From Bradyrhizobium lupini (GTDB taxonomy: Bacteria; Pseudomonadota; Alphaproteobacteria; Rhizobiales; Xanthobacteraceae): DNA of 64,000 nt. Every line of letters starts with the position of its first letter. Within the stretch, counting starts at the first letter, position 1. This document shows, piece after piece, positions 1 through 9,077 of the stretch. Made by a program: the position numbers and the translations under genes. The stretch covers positions 6,343,001 through 6,407,000 of the forward strand of contig NZ_CP162553.1 of NCBI RefSeq assembly GCF_040939785.1, written 5' to 3'. Under the pieces are notes generated by a model. The model was not told where the DNA came from and ran no database searches. It was given only the letters and a program-made list of their open reading frames with translations.

Positions 1-2
1 CC

Positions 3-395
3 AACCTGCTCGCTGCGTCCGATCCCGAGCGGCTCTCGCACCGCGCATTCGGCCTGCCCAATCTCGAGTTCACGGAGAACGAGACCGAGTGGCCGCACAA
101 GGTCGGCATGAACGTGGTCATGAGCATGCAAGTCGACATGCCCGGCGAATTGCCCGCCCCGATGAACCGGCCCGCGGCCGCGGAGTACCTCAATAACAAG
201 GACGGCTATGAGATAACGGAAGCCGATCAGCGCATGGCGGCAACCGGCCAGGGCCAGCTCTTCGGGCAGTTTCTGCTCGACCGCGAGGGGGTTGTGCGCT
301 GGAGCTTTACCGAGGTGCCCGAAGGCGGCCATCGCATGTTTGCCGCGCCGAGCCCGCAGGAGCTGATGTCGGCCGCCTCGCAGATGGCAAGCTAG
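3..395 (+). CDS. thioredoxin-fold / AhpC-TSA-like protein, C-terminal part (5' truncated by window edge)
   Basis: An open frame enters from the left edge and gives the last 130 residues of a protein; the first in-frame ATG at 108 lies inside it and is not a likely start. The tail reads like the end of an AhpC/TSA or PRXL2-type redoxin: a strand with FGQFLLDREGVVRW, then a short helix rich in Ala/Ser. The peroxidatic Cys region would lie upstream and cannot be seen, so no catalytic claim is possible. The gene ends 17 bases before the convergent HemD-like gene. The family call rests only on the C-terminal pattern; any thioredoxin-fold oxidoreductase would fit. Confidence 0.55.
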   Translation, partial: NLLAASDPERLSHRAFGLPNLEFTENETEWPHKVGMNVVMSMQVDMPGELPAPMNRPAAAEYLNNKDGYEITEADQRMAATGQGQLFGQFLLDREGVVRWSFTEVPEGGHRMFAAPSPQELMSAASQMAS

Positions 396-411
396 GCACC
401 GCGTCTGGCGA

Positions 412-1251
412 TCATTCCGCCACCTTCGGCCGCTTGTCCACCAATGCTGCCGCCATCGCCGAGATCAGCGGGCGCATGAAATAGTGGTCTTCCACCGGCG
501 AGATGTCCGTGCGCAAGCCGTGCGCTACGAGCTCGCCGGAGACGGCCGGCCCCACTGACGCGATCAGCGTCCGCTCGAATCCTGCGCGCAGGCGCGCCTC
601 GCTGCCATGCGCCCTCGCAGCTTCGAGGAGACGGCGGACCTGGCCGAGATTGGTCAGTGCGATGGCGTCGATCCGCCCTTCCGCCATGTCGTCGATTGCG
701 TTGACGATGCTGGCGTCCGCAGCCTTTGGATCGTAGACGTAAGGCAACACGGTATCGACCTCGGCACCTTGCGCGACGAGCGCGCCGGTCAGCGCGCTGT
801 GGTCCTTGTCGGGATAGAGCTGGAGGCCGAGGCGACGTCCGTTCAGGTCGAGCTTGCTCAGCATCTCGATCACACCCTCGGTGGTCGGCTTCTCCGTCAT
901 CTGCTGCTGCTCGAGCCCGATCTCGCGTAGCGCCTTGCCGGGCTTCGGGCCGCGGGTGAATTTTCGCGATCGGGCGAGGGAAGCAACCAAGGCCTGGTCG
1001 AGACCACGGGTTCGCGCGAGCTTCATGATCCGCCGCAGGCCTTCGCCGGTCATCAGCACGAGATCGTCGAAGGGCTTGTCGATGGCGCGGCGGATCCAGG
1101 CCTCGACCGGGGCGGGGTCCGATGCATCCTGGATGGTGAACATCGGGCATTGCACGACCTCGGCGCCTTGCTCGGCCAGCAGCTTCGAAAACTGCGCCTC
1201 CTCGCGCGTTTCCAGGATCAGGATGCGGGCGCCGTTCAAGCGGTGGGCCAT
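412..1251 (-). CDS. hemD: uroporphyrinogen-III synthase (HemD) family protein
   Basis: 279 residues with the HemD layout: an N-terminal segment with [16 protein letters not shown], a central linker with the second half-domain beginning [11 protein letters not shown], and a C-terminal stretch [17 protein letters not shown] that matches the family's IG-x-T/V-T-x-x-x-L pattern. HemD cyclises hydroxymethylbilane to uroporphyrinogen III for heme, siroheme and cobalamin. I chose the ATG at 1251 (MAHRLNG) over the upstream in-frame start at 1317 because the first 22 residues look non-native. hemC is not next to it, so this may be a paralogue (for example serving siroheme) rather than the housekeeping copy. 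The gene is divergent from purU. Confidence 0.75.
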   Translation of the reverse strand: MAHRLNGARILILETREEAQFSKLLAEQGAEVVQCPMFTIQDASDPAPVEAWIRRAIDKPFDDLVLMTGEGLRRIMKLARTRGLDQALVASLARSRKFTRGPKPGKALREIGLEQQQMTEKPTTEGVIEMLSKLDLNGRRLGLQLYPDKDHSALTGALVAQGAEVDTVLPYVYDPKAADASIVNAIDDMAEGRIDAIALTNLGQVRRLLEAARAHGSEARLRAGFERTLIASVGPAVSGELVAHGLRTDISPVEDHYFMRPLISAMAAALVDKRPKVAE

Positions 1252-1392
1252 GAGCCTACTCCGGTCAGTCAAAGCAATCGTGCGTTCATCCTGACTCCAC
1301 GGTCGGGATTGGCGCAAGGTAGGGTCGGTGATAGAGCAGGGCGCAAATCGCGGGTCGTTCCGCAGCCGCTGCCCAAACCTTCATCAAGGCCC

Positions 1393-2257
1393 ATGCCAGA
1401 TCATCAATATGTCCTGACCCTGTCCTGTCCGGATCGTCCCGGCATCGTCTCGGCGGTGTCGACCTTCCTGGCGAATTCCGGACAGAACATCCTCGACGCC
1501 CAACAATTCGACGACACCGAGACCAACAAGTTCTTCATGCGGGTGGTGTTCACCGCTGCCGATCTCGCCGTGGAGCTGTCGGCACTCCAGACCGGCTTTG
1601 CCGCGATCGCCGAGCGCTTCGGAATGGAATGGCAGATGCGCGATCGCGCTGCGCATCGCAAGGTGATGCTGCTGGTGTCGAAGTCCGATCACTGCCTGGT
1701 CGACATCCTCTATCGCTGGCGCACGGGCGAGCTGCCGATGACGTTGGCCGCAATCGTCTCCAATCATCCGCGCGAGGTCTATGACGGGCTCGATTTCGGC
1801 GGGGTTCCGTTCCACTATCTGCCTGTTACGAAAGAGACCAAGCGCGAGCAGGAGGCGCAGATCCTCGATCTCGTCGCCAAGACCGGGACGGATCTCGTCG
1901 TGCTCGCCCGTTATATGCAGATATTGTCCGACGATCTCTCGGCAAATCTGTCGGGACGCTGTATCAACATCCACCACTCGTTCCTGCCGGGTTTCAAGGG
2001 CGCAAAACCCTATCACCAGGCCCATGAGCGTGGTGTCAAGCTGATCGGCGCCACCGCGCATTACGTCACGCGCGACCTCGACGAGGGCCCGATCATCGAC
2101 CAGGACGTCGAGCGCATCAGCCATCGCGACACGCCTGGAGGATCTCGTCCGAAAGGGCCGCGACATCGAGCGCCGCGTGCTGGCGCGCGCGATCCGCTAC
2201 CATCTCAACGACCGCGTCATCCTCAATGGCCGCAAGACCGTGGTGTTCGTGGATTGA
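1393..2257 (+). pseudogene. purU: formyltetrahydrofolate deformylase PurU, single-base frameshift
   Basis: PurU hydrolyses 10-formyl-THF to THF and formate. The N-terminal ACT domain is plain ([20 protein letters not shown], residues about 12-31), followed by the formyltransferase fold with the catalytic [14 protein letters not shown] segment and [15 protein letters not shown]. After SHRDTP (near 2136) the frame is lost: the true C-terminus, [20 protein letters not shown] onward to a stop at 2257, continues one frame over. Removing one G from the GG at about 2136-2137 restores a 287-residue protein, the normal family length. Read as is, the ORF runs to 2298 with a scrambled tail. The lesion may be a sequencing error, because both sides are perfectly conserved. 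Confidence 0.88.
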
Positions 2258-2294
2258 TTTGCTACGCTCTCGCCGCAAGCGGCGAGGGGCGCGA

Positions 2295-2579
2295 CTAGCG
2301 CACCGCGGTGCCGGACGCCGAGCCCGTTGCGCCCTTCTGCGCCTGCTCTTCCTTTTCGCGATCCGCTGCCGGCATCAGTCGCCTGCGCTCGCGCTCCTTC
2401 ATGTAGGCATCGTATTGCGGCGTGCCCGCCCGCGGCGGGGCGTCCGCCGGCAAGCCGCCGGCCCATTGCGGGACGTAGTCGCCCATGCCGGAGGAGAGCT
2501 TTTCGTTGACTGTGCCGCAGCCGGACAGGCCCGCGGAGAGCGCGAGGAGGATCAGGAGGGAACCGAAGGATCTAGGCAT
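2295..2579 (-). CDS. small outer-membrane-type lipoprotein, hypothetical
   Basis: 94 residues. The N-terminus has two hydrophobic turns and a lipobox (LSGC, Cys at about residue 22), so it should be exported, lipidated by Lgt and cut by signal peptidase II. After a Gly/Pro-rich linker comes a charged helix ([19 protein letters not shown]) and a low-complexity Gly/Ser/Ala end. I chose the start at 2579 because it places the signal peptide first; the longer frame upstream to 2822 is non-native. It is convergent with purU. Short lipoproteins of this type are common and uncharacterised in Bradyrhizobium; no function can be assigned. Confidence 0.7.
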   Translation of the reverse strand: MPRSFGSLLILLALSAGLSGCGTVNEKLSSGMGDYVPQWAGGLPADAPPRAGTPQYDAYMKERERRRLMPAADREKEEQAQKGATGSASGTAVR

Positions 2580-2835
2580 TGCACCATTGTACAGAGGCGA
2601 GGTCAGCCGTGTTGGACGCCAGGTCAGGCTGTCGCCGGGAGAGTAGCCTTCAACAAGGTAAAATAGGCTTATTCGAGGTAGGTAATTGGATACCGGAGTG
2701 TACCGACCCAAGCCTTGCCGATGTTCAAATTCTGCAAACAAAAGACGAAATCCTCCATCCACCCGGCTGGGAGCGTTTCTAGACTGCGGCAAGGGTTCGC
2801 GACAAAGTGGCTTGATCAGCAAAGAGGCTTTTTCG

Positions 2836-2874
2836 TTGACAGGTCCAGTTCATTTGTACAATCGTACAAATGAA
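2836..2874 (+). promoter_or_regulatory. promoter-like sequence overlapping a perfect 11-bp-arm palindrome (repressor operator)
   Basis: TTGACA at 2836-2841 and TACAAT at 2857-2862 (15-base spacing) overlap a perfect inverted repeat: TTCATTTGTAC at 2849-2859, a 4-base spacer, and GTACAAATGAA at 2864-2874. The core TTTGTAC-N4-GTACAAA resembles operators of TetR-family repressors. It lies 236 bases upstream of the ABC binding-protein start and is the only clear regulatory signal in the 530-base gap between 2580 and 3109; I see no gene in the rest of that gap. No regulator gene is adjacent, so its owner is unknown. Confidence 0.6.
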
Positions 2875-3109
2875 AGCGAGCGCAATCATGATGCCGGCGG
2901 TACCCGGACGTGACCCGCTATCGCTTCTGCCGTCGGCAATCGGAACGCTCGGCTTGCGCCGAATGGTCGCCAAACGTCCGATTGACAATAAGGGCGCGAA
3001 AGACGCCATGTTGCGCGCGACATCACGCGTGCGTGAGCTAGACTTAAGGCAAGGATCGGGCACTCGGTCCGGCGCACAAGAGATCAGGAATGAAGGGGAG
3101 GGACATCTG

Positions 3110-4300
3110 ATGTTCGAACGTAAAAAACCGTCTCATAAGGCCGCTTGGGCCGCAGCAGCTGCCGCCATCGCGGGCCTCGTGGCCGTCGCTCCGGCCAAGG
3201 CCGAGGACAGCGTCAAGATCGGCCTGATCCTGCCGATGACCGGCGGCCAGGCCTCGACCGGCAAGCAGATCGAGAACGCGATCAAGCTCTACATGCAGCA
3301 GAAGGGCGACACCGTCGCCGGCAAGAAAATCGAGATCATCCTCAAGGACGATGCTGCGATTCCCGACAAGACCAAGACCGCCGCGCAGGAGCTGATCGTC
3401 AACGACAAGGTCCATTTCATCGCCGGCTTCGGCGTGACGCCGGCCGCGCTCGCGGCGGCGCCGCTGGCTACGCAAGCCAAGATTCCGGAAGTCGTGATGG
3501 CAGCCGGCACCTCCATCATCACCGAGCGCTCGCCCTATATCGTGCGCACCAGCTTCACGCTGGCGCAGTCCTCCACCATCATCGCCGACTGGGCGGTGAA
3601 AAACGGCATCAAGAAGGTGGCGACGCTGACCTCGGACTACGCGCCGGGTAATGACGCGCTCAACTTCTTCAAGCAGAACTTCACCGCCGGTGGCGGCGAA
3701 GTGGTCGAAGAGGTCAAAACGCCGCTTGCAAATCCTGATTTCGCACCGTTCCTCCAGCGTATGAAGGATGCCAAGCCTGACGCGATCTTCGTGTTCGTGC
3801 CGGCCGGCCAGGGCGGTAACTTCATGAAGCAGTATGCCGAACGCGGGCTCGACAAGGCCGACATCAAGGTGATCGGACCGGGCGACGTGACCGACGACGA
3901 TCTCCTCAACAACATGGGCGACGCCGTGCTGGGCACGGTCACCGCTCACCTCTATTCCGCGGCGCATCCCTCGCAGATGAACAAGGATTTCGTCGCGGCC
4001 TACAAGAAGGCCTACGGAAACCGGCCGGGCTTCATGGCGGTGAGTGGCTATGACGGCATTCACCTGATCTACGAAGCGCTGAAGAAGACCAATGGCGACA
4101 CCGACGGCACCAAGCTGGTCGAAGCGATGAAGGGCCAGAAGTGGGAGAGCCCGCGCGGCCCGATCTCGATCGACCCCGAGACCCGCGACATCGTGCAGAA
4201 CATCTACATCCGGAAGGTCGAGAAGGTCGACGGCGAGCTCTACAACGTCGAGTTCGCGACCTTCGAAGCCGTCAAGGATCTCGGCAAGACCAAGAAGTGA
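3110..4300 (+). CDS. livK: branched-chain amino acid-type ABC transporter, periplasmic substrate-binding protein
   Basis: 396 residues with a Sec signal peptide (basic start, Ala-rich core, cleavage near APAKA-ED, residue about 30) followed by a Leu/Ile/Val-binding protein fold (Peripla_BP_6): KIGLILPMTGGQASTGKQ near the mature N-terminus and conserved VFVPAGQGGNFMKQ and SGYDGIHLIYEAL. It captures a small solute in the periplasm and hands it to the two permeases downstream. The start at 3110 is preceded by a good ribosome site (GAAGGGGAGG) and gives a proper signal peptide; the upstream in-frame ATG at 2870 lies in the operator. It is the first gene of the liv-type operon. The true substrate cannot be read from sequence; many family members carry amides, aromatic acids or urea. 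Confidence 0.9.
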   Translation: MFERKKPSHKAAWAAAAAAIAGLVAVAPAKAEDSVKIGLILPMTGGQASTGKQIENAIKLYMQQKGDTVAGKKIEIILKDDAAIPDKTKTAAQELIVNDKVHFIAGFGVTPAALAAAPLATQAKIPEVVMAAGTSIITERSPYIVRTSFTLAQSSTIIADWAVKNGIKKVATLTSDYAPGNDALNFFKQNFTAGGGEVVEEVKTPLANPDFAPFLQRMKDAKPDAIFVFVPAGQGGNFMKQYAERGLDKADIKVIGPGDVTDDDLLNNMGDAVLGTVTAHLYSAAHPSQMNKDFVAAYKKAYGNRPGFMAVSGYDGIHLIYEALKKTNGDTDGTKLVEAMKGQKWESPRGPISIDPETRDIVQNIYIRKVEKVDGELYNVEFATFEAVKDLGKTKK

Positions 4301-4365
4301 CGCACGAAAGTGCGCCATCCCGGCGCGCGCATTAGCGCACATCGGGGATCTCGCCCTCCACTCTC

Positions 4366-4445
4366 GTCATGCCCGAGCTTGACCCCGGCATCCACGCGAG
4401 AACCGAACCAAGAACGGGGATGACCGGGACAAGCCCGGCCATGAC
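4366..4445. repeat. imperfect intergenic inverted repeat (Bradyrhizobium-type palindromic element)
   Basis: Two arms of about 25 bases, beginning GTCATGCCCGAGCTTGACCC and ending with its near complement GGGACAAGCCCGGCCATGAC, flank a spacer of about 30 bases. It fills the gap between the binding-protein and first permease genes, where it could fold in the operon mRNA and reduce expression of the downstream membrane genes. Similar GTCATGGCCGGGCTTG units are frequent between genes in Bradyrhizobium (general knowledge, not checked here). Confidence 0.65.
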
Positions 4446-4465
4446 GATAACGCCAAGCTGAGACG

Positions 4466-5335
4466 ATGACCTCAATCCTCACCAACCTGTTCGATGGCGT
4501 CGCCTACGGCATGCTGCTGTTCGTGCTGGCTTGCGGGCTCGCGGTTACGCTCGGCTTGATGAACTTCGTCAACCTCGCCCATGGCGCCTTCGCCATGGCC
4601 GGTGGCTATGTCTGCATGGTGCTGGTCAACCGGATGGGCTGGCCATTCTTCGCGGCATTGCCGCTTGCATTCGTCTCCTCCGCTGCGATCGGCATCGTGC
4701 TCGAGCGCACGTTGTACCGACACCTCTATGCGCGCAGCCATCTCGACCAGGTGCTGTTCACGATCGGCCTCACGTTCATGTCGGTCGCGGCCGTCGACTA
4801 CATCCAGGGCTCGTCGCGGGTCTTCATCAACCTGCCGGCGGCGCTCCAGGGTCAGTTCGACCTGTTCGGCGTTGGCATCGGCCGCTACCGGCTGATGATC
4901 ATCGTGATCTGCGGGCTGCTCACCATCGGTCTCCAGATGGTGCTGGCGAAGACGCGGTTCGGCAGCCGCCTGCGCGCCGCGGTAGACGATCCCCGCGCCG
5001 CGAGCGGCCTCGGCATCAACGTGCCGCAGGTGTTCGCCTTCACGTTTGCTTTTGGCTGCGGCCTGGCCGGTCTCGGCGGCGCGCTGAGCGCCGAGATCCT
5101 CGGCCTCGACCCGTATTTTCCGCTGAAGTTCATGATCTACTTCCTGATCGTGGTCACCGTCGGCGGCTCATCCTCCATCACCGGCCCGTTTCTGGCCTCG
5201 CTGCTGCTCGGCATCGGCGACGTCGCCGGCAAATATTACGTGCCGAAGATGGGACCTTTCGTGATCTACACCATGATGATCGTGATCCTGATCTGGCGCC
5301 CGAACGGTCTGTTCGGCCGCACGGCCGCGCGTTGA
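4466..5335 (+). CDS. livH: branched-chain amino acid-type ABC transporter permease (LivH family)
   Basis: 289 residues, nearly all hydrophobic, with about eight membrane segments. The N-terminus has the family hallmark GLAVTLGLMNFVNLAHGAF and the C-terminal half has VVTVGGSSSITGPFLASLLLG. It forms one half of the inner-membrane channel with the LivM-type protein encoded directly downstream. The ATG at 4466 places the first membrane segment normally. The gene ends 8 bases before livM. Confidence 0.92.
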   Translation: MTSILTNLFDGVAYGMLLFVLACGLAVTLGLMNFVNLAHGAFAMAGGYVCMVLVNRMGWPFFAALPLAFVSSAAIGIVLERTLYRHLYARSHLDQVLFTIGLTFMSVAAVDYIQGSSRVFINLPAALQGQFDLFGVGIGRYRLMIIVICGLLTIGLQMVLAKTRFGSRLRAAVDDPRAASGLGINVPQVFAFTFAFGCGLAGLGGALSAEILGLDPYFPLKFMIYFLIVVTVGGSSSITGPFLASLLLGIGDVAGKYYVPKMGPFVIYTMMIVILIWRPNGLFGRTAAR

Positions 5336-5343
5336 GTTCGCCG

Positions 5344-6372
5344 ATGAGCGCCTCCTCCGACGTCGGCTATCACGCCCAGCGCCAGGCACGCTGGCACTAT
5401 GGCGAGGCCGCTTTCTGGCTGATCGTGCTGGCCTGCGGCTTCGTATTTCCCTCGCGCTACTTGATCATGACGGATATCCTGCGGCTCGCGCTGTTTGCGA
5501 TGTCGCTCGATCTGATCCTCGGCTACGCGGGCATCGTCTCGCTCGGCCATGCCGCCTTCTTCGGCGTCGGCGCGTACGCGGCGGGGCTTCTTGCGCTGCA
5601 CGGGATCATCAACGAGCCCGTGCTTGCGCTTGTCGTCGCCGGCGTTGTCGCGATGGTGCTCGGCTTCGCTACCAGTTTCCTCGTGATCCGCGGCGTCGAT
5701 CTGACGCGACTGATGGTGACGCTCGGCATCGCCTTGCTGCTTGAGGCATTGGCCGAACGCTTCTCCAACATCACCGGCGGCACCGACGGTCTGCAGGGTA
5801 TCGAGATGCAGCCGATCTTCGGTGAGATTCCGTTCGACATGTTCGGCAAGACCGGCTTCTTCTATTCGCTCACCGTTCTGTTCCTGTTGTTCCTTTTCGC
5901 CCGCCGGGTCGTGCATTCCCCGTTCGGGCTGTCATTGCGCGCGATCAAGAACAATCCGCTGCGCGCGGCCGCGATCGGCATCCCCGTCAACCGCCGCTTG
6001 ATTGCGATCTACACGCTCGCGGCGTTCTATGCCGGCATCGCAGGCGCGCTGTTCACCCAGACTACCGCGATCGCCTCGCTCGATGTGTTCGCCTTCGAGC
6101 GCTCGGCGGACCTGATGCTTGTGCTCGTGATCGGCGGCACCGGCTATCTCTACGGCGGGCTGATTGGCGCGGTGCTGTTTCGCATGCTGCAGGAATTGTT
6201 CTCGACCATCACTCCGCAATACTGGCAGTTCTGGATCGGCCTCGTGCTGGTCGTGATCGTCCTGGTCGGCCGCCAGCGCCTGCATCGCTGGATGCTGTAT
6301 GTGCCCAATCTGGTCATCAGGCAGATAGCGGGGCGCAAGGCCGTCGTCGCCGTGCCGGAGAGCGACGCATGA
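5344..6372 (+). CDS. livM: branched-chain amino acid-type ABC transporter permease (LivM family)
   Basis: 342 residues with a polar N-terminal tail of about 20 residues and then about nine to ten membrane segments. Family signatures are present: DLILGYAGIVSLGHAAFFGV near residue 60 and ALRAIKNNPLRAAAIGI, the cytoplasmic loop that contacts the ATPases. I chose the ATG at 5344, 8 bases after livH; the long open frame upstream of it is the out-of-frame shadow of livH. The stop overlaps the livG start (ATGA at 6369-6372), so the two are translationally coupled. Confidence 0.9.
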   Translation: MSASSDVGYHAQRQARWHYGEAAFWLIVLACGFVFPSRYLIMTDILRLALFAMSLDLILGYAGIVSLGHAAFFGVGAYAAGLLALHGIINEPVLALVVAGVVAMVLGFATSFLVIRGVDLTRLMVTLGIALLLEALAERFSNITGGTDGLQGIEMQPIFGEIPFDMFGKTGFFYSLTVLFLLFLFARRVVHSPFGLSLRAIKNNPLRAAAIGIPVNRRLIAIYTLAAFYAGIAGALFTQTTAIASLDVFAFERSADLMLVLVIGGTGYLYGGLIGAVLFRMLQELFSTITPQYWQFWIGLVLVVIVLVGRQRLHRWMLYVPNLVIRQIAGRKAVVAVPESDA

Positions 6373-7124
6373 CCATCGTGCTCGAAACCCAGAATCTCGA
6401 AAAGCAGTTCGGCGGTCTGCGCGTCACCCGCGACTTGTCGCTAAAAATCGAACAAGGCGCCCGCCACGCGCTGATCGGCCCCAACGGCGCCGGCAAGACC
6501 ACGGTGATCAACCAGCTCACCGGCGTGCTCAAGCCGAACTCGGGCCGCATCCTGCTCGAAGGCCAGGACGTCACGGATCTGCCCGTGCACAAGCGCGTGT
6601 TGCGCGGCTTGTCGCGCACCTTCCAGATCAACCAGCTCTATCCCGACCTGACTCCGCTCGAGACCATCGGTCTCGCTGTCTCCGAGCGCCTCGGCCATGG
6701 CGGCGACTGGTGGCGGCGGATGGGCACGCGCAGCGACGTCAACGGCGAGATCGCCGACCTCCTGACGCGCTTCCACCTGCTCGACGTCATGAACGAACAG
6801 ACGGTGACGCTGCCTTACGGCAAGCAGCGCCTGCTCGAGATCGCGGTCGCGATCGCCGCCAAGCCGCGCGTGCTGCTGCTGGACGAGCCCGCCGCCGGCG
6901 TGCCCGAGAGCGAGCGCCACGACATTCTCGCCGTCGTCGGCAGCCTGCCGCGCGACGTTACCGTGCTACTGATCGAGCACGACATGGACCTCGTGTTCTC
7001 CTTCGCCGACCGCATCTCTGTCCTGGTCTCCGGCGCGCTGCTCACCGAAGGCCCGCCCGAGCAGGTCGCGCGCGACCCGCAGGTCAAGGCGGTCTATCTC
7101 GGCGAGGAGGCGGTCAATGTCTGA
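6369..7124 (+). CDS. livG: branched-chain amino acid-type ABC transporter ATPase (LivG family)
   Basis: 251 residues, the normal LivG length. Walker A is GPNGAGKTT (about residues 37-45), the Q-loop lies before TFQINQLYPDLTPLE, the signature is the slightly degenerate LPYGKQRLLEIA in place of LSGGQ, Walker B is VLLLDEPAAGV, and the H-loop is LLIEHDMDLVF. The degenerate signature is usual for LivG paralogues. It pairs with the LivF-type ATPase encoded next, with the last codons overlapping the livF start. It powers import through LivH/LivM. Confidence 0.9.
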   Translation: MTIVLETQNLEKQFGGLRVTRDLSLKIEQGARHALIGPNGAGKTTVINQLTGVLKPNSGRILLEGQDVTDLPVHKRVLRGLSRTFQINQLYPDLTPLETIGLAVSERLGHGGDWWRRMGTRSDVNGEIADLLTRFHLLDVMNEQTVTLPYGKQRLLEIAVAIAAKPRVLLLDEPAAGVPESERHDILAVVGSLPRDVTVLLIEHDMDLVFSFADRISVLVSGALLTEGPPEQVARDPQVKAVYLGEEAVNV

Positions 7125-7834
7125 CCTGCTCGCGATCGACTCGCTTCGCGCCGGCTACGGCGAGGCCGTGGTGCTGCCGAACATGTCGCTGCATCTCGCC
7201 GAAGGCCAGGTGCTGGCGCTGTTGGGGCGCAACGGTACCGGCAAGACCACGCTGATCAACTCGATCGTCGGCGTCACCCGTCGCTTCTCCGGAACTGTCA
7301 GGCTCGCCGGTACCGACGTCACGACCTTGCGGCCCGACCAACGGGCGCGCTCCGGGATCGGCTGGGTGCCGCAGGAGCGCAACATCTTCCGCTCGCTCAC
7401 GGTGGAGGAGAATATGTCCGCAGTGGCCCAGCCCGGTCCCTGGACCGTCGAGAGGGTCTACGAGATGTTCCCCCCGGCTGAAGGAGCGGCGGAGCAATTT
7501 TGGCAACCAGCTCTCCGGCGGTGAGCAGCAGATGCTGGCGATCGGCCGCGCGCTGACCCTCAATCCGAAAGTGCTTCTCCTGGACGAGCCGACCGAGGGC
7601 CTTGCCCCCATCATCGTCGAGGAGCTCTTGAAAGCGATTGGGACCATCACGCGGGCGGGCGGCATCTGCTCGATTATCGTCGAGCAAAATGCCCAAAAGA
7701 TTCTGGGGCTGGCCGACCGTGTTGTGATATTGGAGCGCGGAACGATCGTCCACGACGCCCCGAGCGCCGCGCTGAAGGCCGACCCGTCGGTCCTCGAGCG
7801 CCACCTCGGCGTTGCAGGGGCGGCGGCCCACTAA
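7117..7834 (+). pseudogene. livF: branched-chain amino acid-type ABC transporter ATPase (LivF family), frameshifted in a C run
   Basis: The ATG at 7117 overlaps the end of livG. The first part has Walker A GRNGTGKTT, then WVPQERNIFRSLTVEENM. At 7470-7475 there are six C; with five the frame reads on as FPRLKERRSNFGNQLSGGEQ, restoring the LSGGEQ signature that leads into MLAIGRALTLNP and Walker B VLLLDEPTEGL. Deleting one C gives a 238-residue protein of normal LivF length ending at 7834. As written, the first frame stops at 7524 and the ATPase would lack its signature and Walker B. Since all motifs are intact on both sides, a homopolymer sequencing error is the simplest explanation. Confidence 0.88.
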
Positions 7835-7853
7835 AAATAACTGGGAGTAAGAA

Positions 7854-8972
7854 ATGCAGCGAACCAAAGCCCCCTTCCGCGCCGACGAGGTCGGCAGCCT
7901 CTTGCGTCCCGCCAAGATCAAGGAAGCCCGCGCCAGGCTGGAGAAGGGCGAGATCTCGGCCGACGATCTGCGCAAGATCGAGGATTTGGAGATCGAGAAG
8001 GTCGTGCATAAGCAGGCTTCGCTCGGCCTGAAGCTCGCAACCGACGGCGAATTCCGCCGCTCCTGGTGGCATTTCGATTTCCTGGCCAAGCTCACCGGCT
8101 GTGAAATGTTTCACCCCGACACCGGCATCCAGTTTGCGGGCGTCGAGACCCGGCACGACGCGGTGCGCGTGATCGGCAAGCTCGATTTCCCCGATAACCA
8201 CCCGATGCTGGATCACTTCCGCTTCCTGAAGAAGGTTGCCGACCAGGCTCACGTCACCGCCAAGATGACGATCCCGTCGCCGGCGGTGCTGCACTTCCGT
8301 GGCGGCCGCAAGGCGATCTCCAAGGACGTCTATCCCGATCTCGATGCCTTCTACGAAGACCTCGGCAAGACCTACCGCAAGGCCGTGAAGGCGTTCTACG
8401 ACGCCGGCTGCCGCTATCTCCAGTTCGACGACACCGTGTGGGCCTATCTCTGCTCGCCGGACGAATTGCAGAAGGCGCGCGAGCGGGGCGACAATCCCGA
8501 GGGTCTCCAGCAGATCTATGCGCGCGTCATCAACTACGCGCTGGCCGAGAAGCCCGCCGACATGGTGGTGACGACGCATGTCTGCCGCGGAAATTTCCGT
8601 TCGACCTGGATTTCTTCAGGTGGCTACGAGCCGGTTGCCGAGACCATGCTCGCCGGCACCAATTACGACGGCTATTTCCTCGAATACGACAGCGACCGCG
8701 CCGGTGGTTTCGAGCCGCTGCGCTTCCTGCCCAAGGGCAACAAGGTCGTCGTGGTCGGCGTCATCACCTCGAAGTTCGGTGAGCTCGAGAACAAGGACGC
8801 GATCAAGCGGCGTCTCGAGGAAGCCGCCAAGTTCGCCCCGCTGGAGCAGCTCGCGCTCTCCCCGCAATGCGGCTTTGCCTCAACCGAGGAAGGCAACATT
8901 CTCTCGGAGGAGGAGCAGTGGGCCAAGCTCAGCCTCGCGGTCGAGATTGCGAAGGAAGTGTGGGGGCAGTGA
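7854..8972 (+). CDS. MetE-like (cobalamin-independent methionine synthase C-terminal domain) zinc methyltransferase
   Basis: 372 residues, a single MetE-C/URO-D-like barrel (COG0620) without the MetE N-terminal half. The zinc ligands expected in this family are visible: His242 and Cys244 in TTHVCRGNF, and Cys339 in SPQCGFAST; LQFDDTVWAYLC is the substrate-pocket strand. Enzymes of this type move methyl or other groups to or from a zinc-bound thiol; some are core methionine synthases, others are coenzyme M-type transferases. It follows livF by 19 bases and ends the operon before a terminator, so its substrate may be what the transporter imports. The in vivo reaction is unknown. Confidence 0.8.
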   Translation: MQRTKAPFRADEVGSLLRPAKIKEARARLEKGEISADDLRKIEDLEIEKVVHKQASLGLKLATDGEFRRSWWHFDFLAKLTGCEMFHPDTGIQFAGVETRHDAVRVIGKLDFPDNHPMLDHFRFLKKVADQAHVTAKMTIPSPAVLHFRGGRKAISKDVYPDLDAFYEDLGKTYRKAVKAFYDAGCRYLQFDDTVWAYLCSPDELQKARERGDNPEGLQQIYARVINYALAEKPADMVVTTHVCRGNFRSTWISSGGYEPVAETMLAGTNYDGYFLEYDSDRAGGFEPLRFLPKGNKVVVVGVITSKFGELENKDAIKRRLEEAAKFAPLEQLALSPQCGFASTEEGNILSEEEQWAKLSLAVEIAKEVWGQ

Positions 8973-9039
8973 TCGGGTGCAGCCGCGTCTTTGCGTAAGC
9001 GAGACGCATTGTGTCAAAGCTGCTCGATCCGCGACATCA

Positions 9040-9077
9040 GAGCGGGGCCGGACTTGTCCGCCCCGCTTATTTTTTGC
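9040..9077 (+). terminator. rho-independent terminator after the liv/MetE-like operon
   Basis: A GC-rich hairpin (arms AGCGGGG and CCCCGCT, extended inward by CGGAC/GTCCG) is followed by TTATTTTTT on the + strand. It overlaps the last codons of the convergent acyltransferase gene, so it can stop the operon before it enters the antisense of that gene. Confidence 0.75.
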
